Shown: piece by piece, positions 16,289 through 24,159 of the stretch
How positions within the stretch are numbered: position 1 is the stretch's first letter
Layout of the letters: every line of letters begins with the position of its first letter
Assembly: GCF_001442615.1 (NCBI RefSeq)
Contig: NZ_LMXN01000003.1
Span: 476,624 to 540,623, forward strand
From: Algoriphagus resistens
GTDB lineage: Bacteria; Bacteroidota; Bacteroidia; Cytophagales; Cyclobacteriaceae
Reading direction: 5' to 3'
Length of the DNA stretch: 64,000 bases
Translations under genes and position numbers: made by a program
The notes under the pieces: model-generated
Told to the model about the DNA's origin: nothing
What the model saw: the letters and a program-made list of their open reading frames with translations, nothing else
The model's database searches: none

Positions 16289-17812
16289 ATGGACTACCAA
16301 AAACTGACACCAAAAGAACTCACACAAATAAAAACCCTTGGTCAGCTTAAAGCTGCCGGCTACCAACCCAAATCCATCAAAGAAGAACTTCGTGACAACT
16401 TGATCTCAAAGATCAAGCGAAAGGAAAATGTCTTTGAAGGAATCTGGGGATATGAGGATACGGTGATTCCTGATATTGAGCGGGCGATTCTTTCCCGGCA
16501 CAATATCAATTTGCTGGGTCTGCGAGGTCAGGCAAAAACCAGGATCGCCAGAATGATGACACAACTTCTCGATGAGTATGTTCCTGTGGTTTTTGGTTCA
16601 GAGCTGAATGATGACCCGCTGGCTCCTTTGAGCACTTATGCGAAAGATAAAATTGAGGAAAAAGGGGATGATACCCCCATCATCTGGTGGCATAGAAAGG
16701 ATCGTTACACGGAAAAATTGGCCACGCCGGATGTGTCTGTGGCGGATTTGATCGGCGATGTAGATCCAATCAAAGCGGCTACAATGAAGCTGAGTTATAA
16801 TGATGAGCGGGTAATTCATTATGGGCTGGTTCCCAGATCGCATCGCTCCATTTTCGTGATCAATGAATTACCGGATTTGCAGGCGAGGATTCAGGTGGCA
16901 TTATTCAATATTCTGCAGGAAGGCGATATCCAAATCCGGGGATTCAAATTGAGATTGCCATTGGATATACAGTTTGTCTTTACGGCAAACCCTGAGGATT
17001 ACACCAATCGCGGCAGTATTGTCACGCCCCTGAAAGACCGGATTGAAAGCCAGATCATCACGCACTATCCCAAATCCATTGAAATTGGAAGAAGGATTAC
17101 TGCGCAGGAGGCAAATCTCAAAGGAAAGCCTGTAAAGGAAATTTACGTGCCTGAATTGATGAAGGACCTGATCGAGCAGATTGCCATCGAAGCCAGAGGA
17201 TCGGAATATGTGGATGAAAAAAGTGGAGTTTCTGCCAGATTGACGATCTCTGCTTACGAAAACTTGATTTCTGCAGCTGAGCGTAGAATGTATATGAATG
17301 GAGAAAGCAATACCATCGTCCGTATTGCCGATTTGATAGGCGTGATTCCAGCCATTACAGGGAAAGTAGAACTTGTCTATGAAGGCGAGCAAGAAGGTGC
17401 AGGATTGGTTGCATACAATTTAATTGGAAAAGCGATTCGTACACAATTTGTGAATTATTTCCCTTCGCCTGAACAGAAGAGAAAGGAAAGGCAAGGAAAC
17501 CCCTATGTATTGCCATTGGCTTGGTTTGGAGAAGGTAATGAGTTGGATATTTTAGCTTCTCAGGGAGATAAAGACTACAAATCTGCACTTCATTCCGTTC
17601 CGGGATTGGAAGAAGTAGTGACTCAATTGGTGAAAGATTTGCCTGAAAAGGAAAAGGAATTCTTTATGGAATTTGCGCTTCATGGGCTGGCAGAATTCTC
17701 CCAGCTCAGCAAAAAAGTGTTGGATACAGGTTTGAAGTTTAAGGATTTGTTCAGTTCCATGTTTGATATGGGGCCGGGTGATGGAGATGATTTCGAGGAG
17801 GACGATGTGTGA
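16289..17812 (+). CDS. MoxR/ChlI-like AAA+ ATPase
   Basis: The 507-residue protein carries a AAA+ module with Walker A GLRGQAKT (77-84) and Walker B IFVINELPDL (188-197). Both are variants: alanine replaces the last glycine of GxxGxGKT, and asparagine precedes the Walker B glutamate where aspartate is usual. The sensor-1 asparagine (FTANPEDYTNRG) and the arginine-rich TPLKDRIESQI segment are present, so ATPase activity remains plausible. The second half (about 270-507) is helical and ends in an acidic tail GPGDGDDFEEDDV. It is co-transcribed with the VWA gene; together they should form a ring ATPase and its substrate adaptor. Homologous pairs annotated as magnesium chelatase are common in Bacteroidota that make no chlorophyll. 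Confidence 0.9.
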   Translation: MDYQKLTPKELTQIKTLGQLKAAGYQPKSIKEELRDNLISKIKRKENVFEGIWGYEDTVIPDIERAILSRHNINLLGLRGQAKTRIARMMTQLLDEYVPVVFGSELNDDPLAPLSTYAKDKIEEKGDDTPIIWWHRKDRYTEKLATPDVSVADLIGDVDPIKAATMKLSYNDERVIHYGLVPRSHRSIFVINELPDLQARIQVALFNILQEGDIQIRGFKLRLPLDIQFVFTANPEDYTNRGSIVTPLKDRIESQIITHYPKSIEIGRRITAQEANLKGKPVKEIYVPELMKDLIEQIAIEARGSEYVDEKSGVSARLTISAYENLISAAERRMYMNGESNTIVRIADLIGVIPAITGKVELVYEGEQEGAGLVAYNLIGKAIRTQFVNYFPSPEQKRKERQGNPYVLPLAWFGEGNELDILASQGDKDYKSALHSVPGLEEVVTQLVKDLPEKEKEFFMEFALHGLAEFSQLSKKVLDTGLKFKDLFSSMFDMGPGDGDDFEEDDV

Positions 17813-17878
17813 TTCAAACCAAGGCGCGGATATTCACTGAATTTTAGGGTTCGGGTATTTGCGGAAATATCAGCGATA

Positions 17879-17916
17879 ACCAGCGGGAAATTTGGAATCC
17901 GATAATTCCCGCTGGT
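17879..17916. terminator. Bidirectional hairpin terminator candidate
   Basis: ACCAGCGGGAA (17879-17889) pairs perfectly with TTCCCGCTGGT (17906-17916) around a 16-base loop, between the convergent AAA+ and DUF1304 genes. No strong U-tract follows on either strand. Confidence 0.6.
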
Positions 17917-17919
17917 CAG

Positions 17920-18282
17920 CTAGTTTAAATGCACCAAAATCAACCCAATCAACGCCGGAAGTCCCTGAACCCAGAAGATTTTTTTACTTGCAGTAAGGGC
18001 TCCAAAGATTCCCGCTACTAACACGCAACTCAGGAAGAAAACAGCAACATAGAAGGACCACCTCGGATCTTCAATCAGCAGTGACCAGATCAACCCAGCT
18101 ACTAAGAACCCATTGTACAGGCCTTGATTGGCAGCCAAACCTTTGGTTTTGGGAAATAATTCAGCGGGTAATTGTTTGAAAGTTTTTCTGCCGATAGTTT
18201 CCCAGGCAAACATTTCGAAATAGAGAAAATAAAGATGGAGAGCGGCAATAGCACCAATCAGAATATCGGCAAGTAGTTCCAT
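17920..18282 (-). CDS. DUF1304 family membrane protein
   Basis: The 120-residue product, from the ATG of MELLADILIG, is a four-helix membrane protein with the DUF1304 signatures: HLYFLYFEMFAWETIGRKTF near the first helix and GLAANQGLYNGFLVAGLIW around the second. A GTG 84 bases further upstream would give an N-terminal extension that other family members lack, so it is not used. DUF1304 proteins are widespread small inner-membrane proteins with no established function. It is divergent from the RNA methyltransferase gene, with about 155 bases between the starts. Confidence 0.88.
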   Translation of the reverse strand: MELLADILIGAIAALHLYFLYFEMFAWETIGRKTFKQLPAELFPKTKGLAANQGLYNGFLVAGLIWSLLIEDPRWSFYVAVFFLSCVLVAGIFGALTASKKIFWVQGLPALIGLILVHLN

Positions 18283-18426
18283 AAGATGAAATTTTCTCAA
18301 TAAGATAAGCAATAGTATCCAGTGTACTGTCACAGTGTCCAGAACATAAAGACTAAACGCACTCAACGACTAATTTATCCAGTGGCTTTAATCTACTACT
18401 GGGACAGATCACTCCAAGCTGATCAC

Positions 18427-18434
18427 TATCTTTG
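18427..18434 (+). promoter_or_regulatory. -7 promoter element (TATCTTTG) of the RNA methyltransferase gene, predicted leaderless
   Basis: A perfect TAnnTTTG separated by four bases (TCTC) from the ATG. It also supports choosing this ATG over an in-frame ATG 117 bases upstream. Confidence 0.6.
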
Positions 18435-18438
18435 TCTC

Positions 18439-19815
18439 ATGCCTGAAACTAATCTTCCTATCGATTTCGAGTCTCAGATGCTCGAACTACTCGGTCAAGC
18501 CGAATTTGAGCAATTTAAAGAAGCAATCAACACCCCTTCACACACTTCCATCAGATTAAATTCTGCTAAATTTTTTTTGCTTACTTGGGCTAATACACCC
18601 ATCTCTTGGTCTTCAACTGGATTTTTTCTCGAAGAAAGGCCCTCTTTCACACTTGATCCAGCAATTCATGCCGGAGCTTATTATGTGCAGGAAGCATCCT
18701 CGATTTTTATCGAACATATCCTTCATTCCTTGAATATTCCTAAGGGGATATATCTGGATTTGGCAGCCGCACCTGGTGGAAAATCTACCTTGCTTTCATC
18801 CTATTTAGGAAATGAAGGAATGTTGGTTGCCAATGAAGTCATTCAGTCAAGAGCTCAGATTCTGAAGGAGAATATAATTAAATGGGGACTGGGGAATGCG
18901 ATTGTGACCAATAATGATCCTGAGCATTTCGGACCGTTGGAAGGATTTTTTGATTTGGTTGTGGTGGATGCCCCCTGCTCCGGTGAGGGAATGTTCCGCA
19001 AGGATCCCCAGGCACGTGAGGAATGGTCGATTGACAATGTACAGCTTTGCTCCGCCCGCCAAAAACGCATAATGGATCAAGCTGGTGCTTTGGTGAAAGC
19101 AGATGGATATTTGGTGTACAGTACCTGCACTTTCAATGAGCAGGAAAATGAAGAAATGATCCGGTTTCTAACAGAAGAATTTTCATACGAGCCCGTACGA
19201 ATTCCGCTCGAGAGCACTTGGAATATCCGGGAAACATCCGTGGAAACTGAAGGCAAAACTTTTTATGGATACCGCTTTTTCCCTCATCTGGTGAAAGGAG
19301 AAGGGTTTTTTATCACGGTTATGAAGCGATCATCAGAAGCCTACATTCAAGAACCAAAGCGAATAAAGGACTTCAAACACCCTTACTTGAAGGAAGTCTG
19401 GAATAGAGAATCCTCCGATCTGGATGATGAATTGAGATTTGATGGCAGCGGAAAATACTACACGCTGAATGATTCCTATTTTAGAATTTCGAAGGACTGG
19501 AACCTTCATTTTCAGAAGATTTCCCAGCATTTGAGTTTGAAGTATTTTGGAGTGGAGATAGGCAAAAAACAGAAAAGGGACTGGATTCCTACGCACGAGT
19601 GGGCATTGTCGATTTTGCCTAAACATGGTTTTCCTTCCCATGAACTCTCGGAAACTGAAGCCATTGAATTCCTGCGGAAAAATGATTTCGAAATTTCTGG
19701 TCTTCCCATCGGATGGGTGTTGATAACTTTCAAAAACCTTCCCTTGGGTTGGGTCAAAAATCTCGGAAACCGTGTGAATAACTATTACCCAAAGGAGTGG
19801 AGGATTAGGATGTGA
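18439..19815 (+). CDS. RNA m5C methyltransferase of the RsmB/RsmF (NOL1/NOP2/Sun) family
   Basis: This 458-residue enzyme transfers a methyl group from S-adenosylmethionine to a cytosine in RNA, most likely rRNA. It shows the SAM-binding motif DLAAAPGGKST, motif IV VVVDAPCSGEGMFRKD with its cysteine, and the catalytic cysteine in YSTCTFNEQENE. The C-terminal part (about 300-458) resembles the PUA-like and RsmF_B extensions of RsmF proteins. Many Bacteroidota proteins of this shape are annotated rsmF, but the exact base cannot be told from sequence, so I leave the symbol out. The start is supported by the TAnnTTTG element just upstream. Confidence 0.93.
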   Translation: MPETNLPIDFESQMLELLGQAEFEQFKEAINTPSHTSIRLNSAKFFLLTWANTPISWSSTGFFLEERPSFTLDPAIHAGAYYVQEASSIFIEHILHSLNIPKGIYLDLAAAPGGKSTLLSSYLGNEGMLVANEVIQSRAQILKENIIKWGLGNAIVTNNDPEHFGPLEGFFDLVVVDAPCSGEGMFRKDPQAREEWSIDNVQLCSARQKRIMDQAGALVKADGYLVYSTCTFNEQENEEMIRFLTEEFSYEPVRIPLESTWNIRETSVETEGKTFYGYRFFPHLVKGEGFFITVMKRSSEAYIQEPKRIKDFKHPYLKEVWNRESSDLDDELRFDGSGKYYTLNDSYFRISKDWNLHFQKISQHLSLKYFGVEIGKKQKRDWIPTHEWALSILPKHGFPSHELSETEAIEFLRKNDFEISGLPIGWVLITFKNLPLGWVKNLGNRVNNYYPKEWRIRM

Positions 19816-20569
19816 TTGTATAGAAGGTATCGGGCATCTAACACTGAACTTCCGGTTAACTAAATGTAATTGCCATATTTTTGTTTTTCTGCTAATAAAG
19901 AGACTGACGGATACATTTTGTGGTATTTTGAAACTTTGACTGCCCTACTTTGATTTAAATCCTGGGAATTTGTTCTGCCTGTTAAAAAAGTTCTTTTACA
20001 TAGTATCCAGGTTTCTGATAGATGCCTGCAATGATTGGCTGTTCACTACTTTTAACCAGAGAAAGCCCTCCTCTTTTTTCAGATCAGTTAAAGTCCTTGC
20101 GCTGTCATACTAGTTACGTTTTTTTTTCATTCAGATACTTCTCTTTTCGTTTATTTAAGAACCTGTTGAAAGCAAAGCTACAATGCCCGGAGTGTTTGCC
20201 CAACAAAGATGCTTGTTCCTTTGTCAGGTAGATCATGACCTTGTATGACCTGTGTGTCGACTTCATGCTGCATCGTATTCTATCTTATTCTCTAGCTTAT
20301 ATCCATGGTTAAAACAAGGATCCACTCTTCAATTAGGGTTGTTACATCCTGTACTTTACACCGGGATTTGCCCTGAGGCGATGGATTCTTTGCCCAATAG
20401 GCGAATTATCACAGAAAACTATCCGTCAACATATCCTTTCATAAGGTAAGTTAGCATTGTACCTTACATCCCATCCACACTAAAACGATGAAGGGGTTTT
20501 ATGGCACATAATATAAAATTCACTACTTTCACCGCTGAAATAGTTCTTAACTTTATTTCTTAATCAACC
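19816..20569. other. Gene-free region of about 750 bases
   Basis: I find no credible coding frame, tRNA or transposon here. Short open frames exist but have no family features, poor composition and no starts supported by promoter-like elements. A minor inverted repeat (AAGGTA/TACCTT near 20443-20466) is visible. The region could hold the promoter and a long leader for the riboswitch-metE transcript, an unrecognised small RNA, or decayed genes. Confidence 0.5.
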
Positions 20570-20745
20570 GGAAGAGGTTTTACTTAGCTGTAGATTAATA
20601 GGGAATCGTGTGAAAATCACGAACTGTCGCGCAACTGTAAGTAGCATACCAAAGACGATCATCCTCGCATGTCCACTGTAGCCAACACCAATGGTGACGG
20701 GAAGGACGGTGAAAGTCGCTACAAGTCAGGAGACCTGCCTATTCC
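20570..20745 (+). promoter_or_regulatory. Cobalamin (B12) riboswitch
   Basis: The aptamer core is easy to recognise. TTAATAGGGAATC near 20595, the hairpin CGTG-TGAAAAT-CACG, then CTGTCGCGCAACTGTAAG, a CACC-AAT-GGTG stem-loop (about 20686-20695), and the diagnostic B12 box AAGTCAGGAGACCTGCC at 20723-20739. Outer limits are approximate. Binding of cobalamin should lower expression of the downstream B12-independent methionine synthase. The 200 bases between the B12 box and the ATG must contain the expression platform. Confidence 0.95.
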
Positions 20746-20906
20746 GTTTTGACGTTGCTTCCGCGAAATGAGGCCTTTTAGTCAAGTTTGATACGTTTTC
20801 TTATATCCTGTTTATCTGTGTCTTGCGGCCCGGACCTGACTTGCTATGTGCGTATTTCTCTTTTCCGATTGCCAGTTCGCATGCATTGTGAAATCTAGCC
20901 AAAGAG

Positions 20907-20941
20907 CTTTTAACTAATTATTCATCATTAACAGTTAAAAG
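20907..20941 (+). promoter_or_regulatory. Hairpin covering the metE start region
   Basis: CTTTTAACT (20907-20915) pairs perfectly with AGTTAAAAG (20933-20941) around a 17-base loop; the stem ends two bases before the metE ATG. It could block ribosome access and be the OFF structure of the riboswitch, but no competing pairing with the aptamer has been demonstrated by me. Confidence 0.55.
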
Positions 20942-20943
20942 AG

Positions 20944-23271
20944 ATGCAAACGCATAATCTTGGCTATCCGCGAATTGGTAGCCGCCGAGAACTCAAAAAA
21001 GCCTGTGAACAGTATTGGGCTGGCAAAATCGCACTTTCTGAGCTCCTCACTGAAGGAGAAAAGATCCGTCAAGCGAACTGGAACCTTCAGAGAGAAGCGG
21101 GAATTGATTTAATCCCTTCCAATGATTTCTCATTCTATGATCAAGTCTTGGATATGTCCCTGATGGTCGGTGCAATTCCGGAGCGCTATCATGAGGTAAT
21201 TTTGCAGAAAGGTGGAAACGAACTAGACCTGTATTTTGCCATGGCTCGGGGCTATCAGCAAAATGGTCTGGACATCACCGCTATGGAGATGACCAAGTGG
21301 TTTGATACCAATTACCATTACATTGTTCCCGAGTTTACCAAAAACCAGCAGTTTAAACTGTTCTCCACCAAAGTCATCAAGGAATTTTCTGAAGCAAAGC
21401 AGCTTGGGGTTTTGACCAAGCCAGTCCTGATCGGCCCGGTTTCCTATCTGCTTTTGGGCAAAGAGAAAGAGGAAGGCTTTGAGCGGATTGATCTGCTCAA
21501 AAACCTGCTTCCGGTTTACTTGGAACTTGTGAAAAAGCTTGATGCCCTTCACGTAGAATATGTGCAGTTTGACGAGCCATTCTTGGCTATGGATCTTACA
21601 GAAAAGGAGAAAAAGGGCTTTACCTATGCCTATGAGGAGATAAAAAAGGCTTATCCTTCTCTTAAAATTATCCTTGCCAATTATTTCGACTGCTTTGGAG
21701 AAAATCTTGAAACCGCACTTTCCCTTCCTGTTCACACCCTACACTTGGATTTGGTACGATGCCCGTCCCAATTGGATGATATCTTGGATTCGGGGAAATT
21801 GAAGGCCAATGTGAAGCTTTCTCTGGGAATAATTGACGGTAGAAACATCTGGAAAAATGACTTTCAACAGTCCCTTTCCCTGATTAATAAAGCGGTAGAC
21901 TGTATCGGTGTTGAGCGTATTTGGATAGCGCCTTCCTGCTCACTGGTCCATTCACCCTGTGATTTGGATCTGGAAGAAAATACCGAATCCCTTCCTGTAG
22001 AAGTGAAGCAATGGTTGGCTTTTGCAAAGCAGAAAATTGCGGAGGTTGTGACCTTGAAAAAGCTGGTGGAAAATAATGAAGATTTAGAGGTTTTGGAAGC
22101 TTTTTCACAAAATGTGGTTGCAGGCGCCAGCAGAAAATCTTCTACACTTATCCACAATGAGCAAGTGAAAAACCGGGTAAATGCTATCAAAACCGGTGAT
22201 GACCAGCGGAAAAGTGGGTTCTCCATCCGCCAATCCAGGCAAAAGGAGTCATTAAGCCTCCCACTTTTCCCCACAACCACCATTGGTTCATTCCCACAGA
22301 CCACAGAAGTACGATCCTGGAGAGCTAGATTTAAAAAAGGCGATTTGGCCAGGGAGGCCTACGAGAAATTACTGGAGGAAGAAACCAGAGATTCAATCAT
22401 TTGGCAGGAGAAAATTGGGATGGACGTGCTCGTGCACGGGGAGTTTGAGCGTAATGATATGGTCGAGTATTTTGGCGAGCAATTGGCAGGATTTGCTTTT
22501 ACCAAGTTTGGATGGGTACAGAGCTATGGCAGTAGATGTGTGAAGCCACCGATTATTTATGGAGATGTATACAGACCGGAGCCGATGACGGTGCGTTGGT
22601 CAGCTTTTGCGCAGTCGCTTACCGACAAACCCGTTAAAGGAATGCTAACAGGGCCGGTGACGATCTTGCAGTGGAGTTTTGTGCGCAATGACCAGCCCAG
22701 GTCTCAGACTTGTACCCAGATTGCTTTGGCTATCCGGGATGAAGTGGTGGATTTGGAGAAGGCTGGAATAGGAGTGATCCAGATCGATGAACCTGCAATC
22801 AGAGAAGGACTTCCGCTTCGCAAAGCCGACTGGCAGGCTTATTTGGAATGGGCGGTCCGTGCATTTAGGATATCCGCAAGCGGGGTGAAAGACGAAACGC
22901 AGATCCACACACACATGTGTTATTCAGAGTTTAATGATATCATACAGCATATCGCCGACATGGATGCGGATGTGATTACTATAGAATGCTCCAGATCCCA
23001 AATGGAGCTGCTGGATGCTTTTGCAGAATTTAATTATCCAAATGAAATCGGCCCGGGGGTATATGATATTCACTCACCAAGGGTGCCGTCTAAATCCGAA
23101 ATGATCGCATTAATGGAGAAAGCGAAAGCAGTAATCCCAGCAGCGAATTTATGGGTAAATCCTGATTGTGGATTGAAGACCCGCCATTGGGAAGAAACCA
23201 GGAAAGCGCTGATCGAAATGGTGTCTGCTGCGAAGAAACTGCGTGAAGCGGTGACTGAGCCTGTGGGCTAA
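20944..23271 (+). CDS. metE: 5-methyltetrahydropteroyltriglutamate-homocysteine methyltransferase (B12-independent methionine synthase)
   Basis: MetE transfers the methyl group of methyl-tetrahydrofolate to homocysteine, the last step of methionine synthesis, without cobalamin. The 775-residue chain is a full two-barrel MetE: N-terminal start TLGYPRIG-like (HNLGYPRIGSRRELKKA), second barrel beginning FPTTTIGSFPQTTEVR, and zinc ligands in QIHTHMCYSEF (H and C), an acidic residue in TIECSRS and the final cysteine in NPDCGLKTR. It is monocistronic, with a B12 riboswitch upstream and a strong terminator downstream. The arrangement implies that a B12-dependent MetH replaces it when cobalamin is available; metH is not in the window. 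Confidence 0.98.
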   Translation: MQTHNLGYPRIGSRRELKKACEQYWAGKIALSELLTEGEKIRQANWNLQREAGIDLIPSNDFSFYDQVLDMSLMVGAIPERYHEVILQKGGNELDLYFAMARGYQQNGLDITAMEMTKWFDTNYHYIVPEFTKNQQFKLFSTKVIKEFSEAKQLGVLTKPVLIGPVSYLLLGKEKEEGFERIDLLKNLLPVYLELVKKLDALHVEYVQFDEPFLAMDLTEKEKKGFTYAYEEIKKAYPSLKIILANYFDCFGENLETALSLPVHTLHLDLVRCPSQLDDILDSGKLKANVKLSLGIIDGRNIWKNDFQQSLSLINKAVDCIGVERIWIAPSCSLVHSPCDLDLEENTESLPVEVKQWLAFAKQKIAEVVTLKKLVENNEDLEVLEAFSQNVVAGASRKSSTLIHNEQVKNRVNAIKTGDDQRKSGFSIRQSRQKESLSLPLFPTTTIGSFPQTTEVRSWRARFKKGDLAREAYEKLLEEETRDSIIWQEKIGMDVLVHGEFERNDMVEYFGEQLAGFAFTKFGWVQSYGSRCVKPPIIYGDVYRPEPMTVRWSAFAQSLTDKPVKGMLTGPVTILQWSFVRNDQPRSQTCTQIALAIRDEVVDLEKAGIGVIQIDEPAIREGLPLRKADWQAYLEWAVRAFRISASGVKDETQIHTHMCYSEFNDIIQHIADMDADVITIECSRSQMELLDAFAEFNYPNEIGPGVYDIHSPRVPSKSEMIALMEKAKAVIPAANLWVNPDCGLKTRHWEETRKALIEMVSAAKKLREAVTEPVG

Positions 23272-23280
23272 GAATCATTT

Positions 23281-23315
23281 GCCCGGTGGTGGAAGTATCC
23301 ACCGGGCGATTTTTC
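23281..23315 (+). terminator. Intrinsic terminator of metE
   Basis: GCCCGGTGG (23281-23289) pairs perfectly with CCACCGGGC (23299-23307) around a 9-base loop and is followed by GATTTTTC. Confidence 0.9.
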
Positions 23316-23684
23316 TAAATTAGTATAACCGCATTGAGCACCGAGGTCTTCAGAGGAGAACGCAGATTAAGCAACTTTCTTTTTACAATTCAGCTTACTT
23401 TTTTAAATCTTCTTGGATGATAAATTTCCCATTTTGGCGTCCTCTGATCGCGGTTTCAGTTTTCCAAAAAGTCTTGGCTTTACTTCTTCCAGACCCAAAA
23501 AGCTTTCGTTTTTGATATCATTGTTCCTCTTCAATTGCCTTTAAAAAATGAATTCTCTCTTGGTAGTCAGGATTCGATTTTCATAGCCGTTTGATTTGGA
23601 TCTTACTAATTTAAAGTAAAAGGAACATAGATTATTTTCAAAATTGGCATTTAGGCTACTTCGGTTGGTCTTCCAGCTTATGAA
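23316..23684. other. Gene-free region of about 370 bases
   Basis: No credible gene on either strand. A split inverted similarity links AACCGC and TCAGAGG (around 23327-23356) with CCTCTGA and GCGGTT further on (around 23440-23455); otherwise I see no structure. Confidence 0.45.
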
Positions 23685-24047
23685 TTAAATCTCCTCAATT
23701 ACACTTTCACCTTTTGATCGATCACCTGAAGTCCATTCCCAAGTTTCATGGAGGCGGATTTTACCGTTCTCCAGGATTTCAGGAATGGAATGGCAGATTC
23801 CAGTCATCAATTCCCCGGCTGAATTCACTTGATGATAGCGCATGTTGATGTTTCCTGACTGATCCACCAAACCGATCAAATGGCCTTTGATAATTTTTCC
23901 ACCAGCGTACTCTGCAGTTAGAATATTGGCTTCTTGGTAGTAGTGGAATATAGTCTCAGCTGATGTTTCTCCGTTTTCAGAATTTTGCACAGCCCTGAAA
24001 GCTCGGTTATTGTAGTTGATCAGTATCGATTCATCAGGTTTTATCAT
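23685..24047 (-). CDS. Small soluble protein of unknown function
   Basis: The 120-residue product has no signal peptide and contains repeated short beta strands: FHYYQEANILTAEYAGGKI, KGHLIGLVDQSGNINMRYHQV and KIRLHETWEWTSGD. This looks like a small lipocalin- or MORN-like beta structure. Close relatives in Bacteroidota are often labelled N-acetylglutamate synthase, but the sequence has no acetyltransferase (GNAT) motif, so I do not adopt that name. It is divergent from the M1 peptidase gene with about 110 bases between starts. Confidence 0.75.
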   Translation of the reverse strand: MIKPDESILINYNNRAFRAVQNSENGETSAETIFHYYQEANILTAEYAGGKIIKGHLIGLVDQSGNINMRYHQVNSAGELMTGICHSIPEILENGKIRLHETWEWTSGDRSKGESVIEEI

Positions 24048-24159
24048 AAGTTCAGGCAGTTGTTTTTACTAAAATTAAGTCCTTTTGTGGAAAAATATGG
24101 CTTTTCAATTAATCCTTCCCAGTATCTTGTGGCTTCAAATCCCAAATTTTGCTTTATCT

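Noticed and set aside
18322..18438. Longer start for the RNA methyltransferase
   Set aside because: The extension has no family similarity and overlaps the DUF1304 upstream region; the chosen ATG has a TAnnTTTG element four bases before it.
20022..20449. Two open frames of 65-69 codons upstream of the B12 riboswitch
   Set aside because: Cysteine- and serine-rich low-quality translations, no family motif, no supported start; treated as non-coding.
23316..23460. Split inverted similarity after metE as a mobile-element end
   Set aside because: Arms are short and interrupted, with no target duplication or transposase nearby.
23685..24047. N-acetylglutamate synthase label for the 120-residue protein
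   Set aside because: No acetyltransferase motifs; the name appears to be a propagated annotation.
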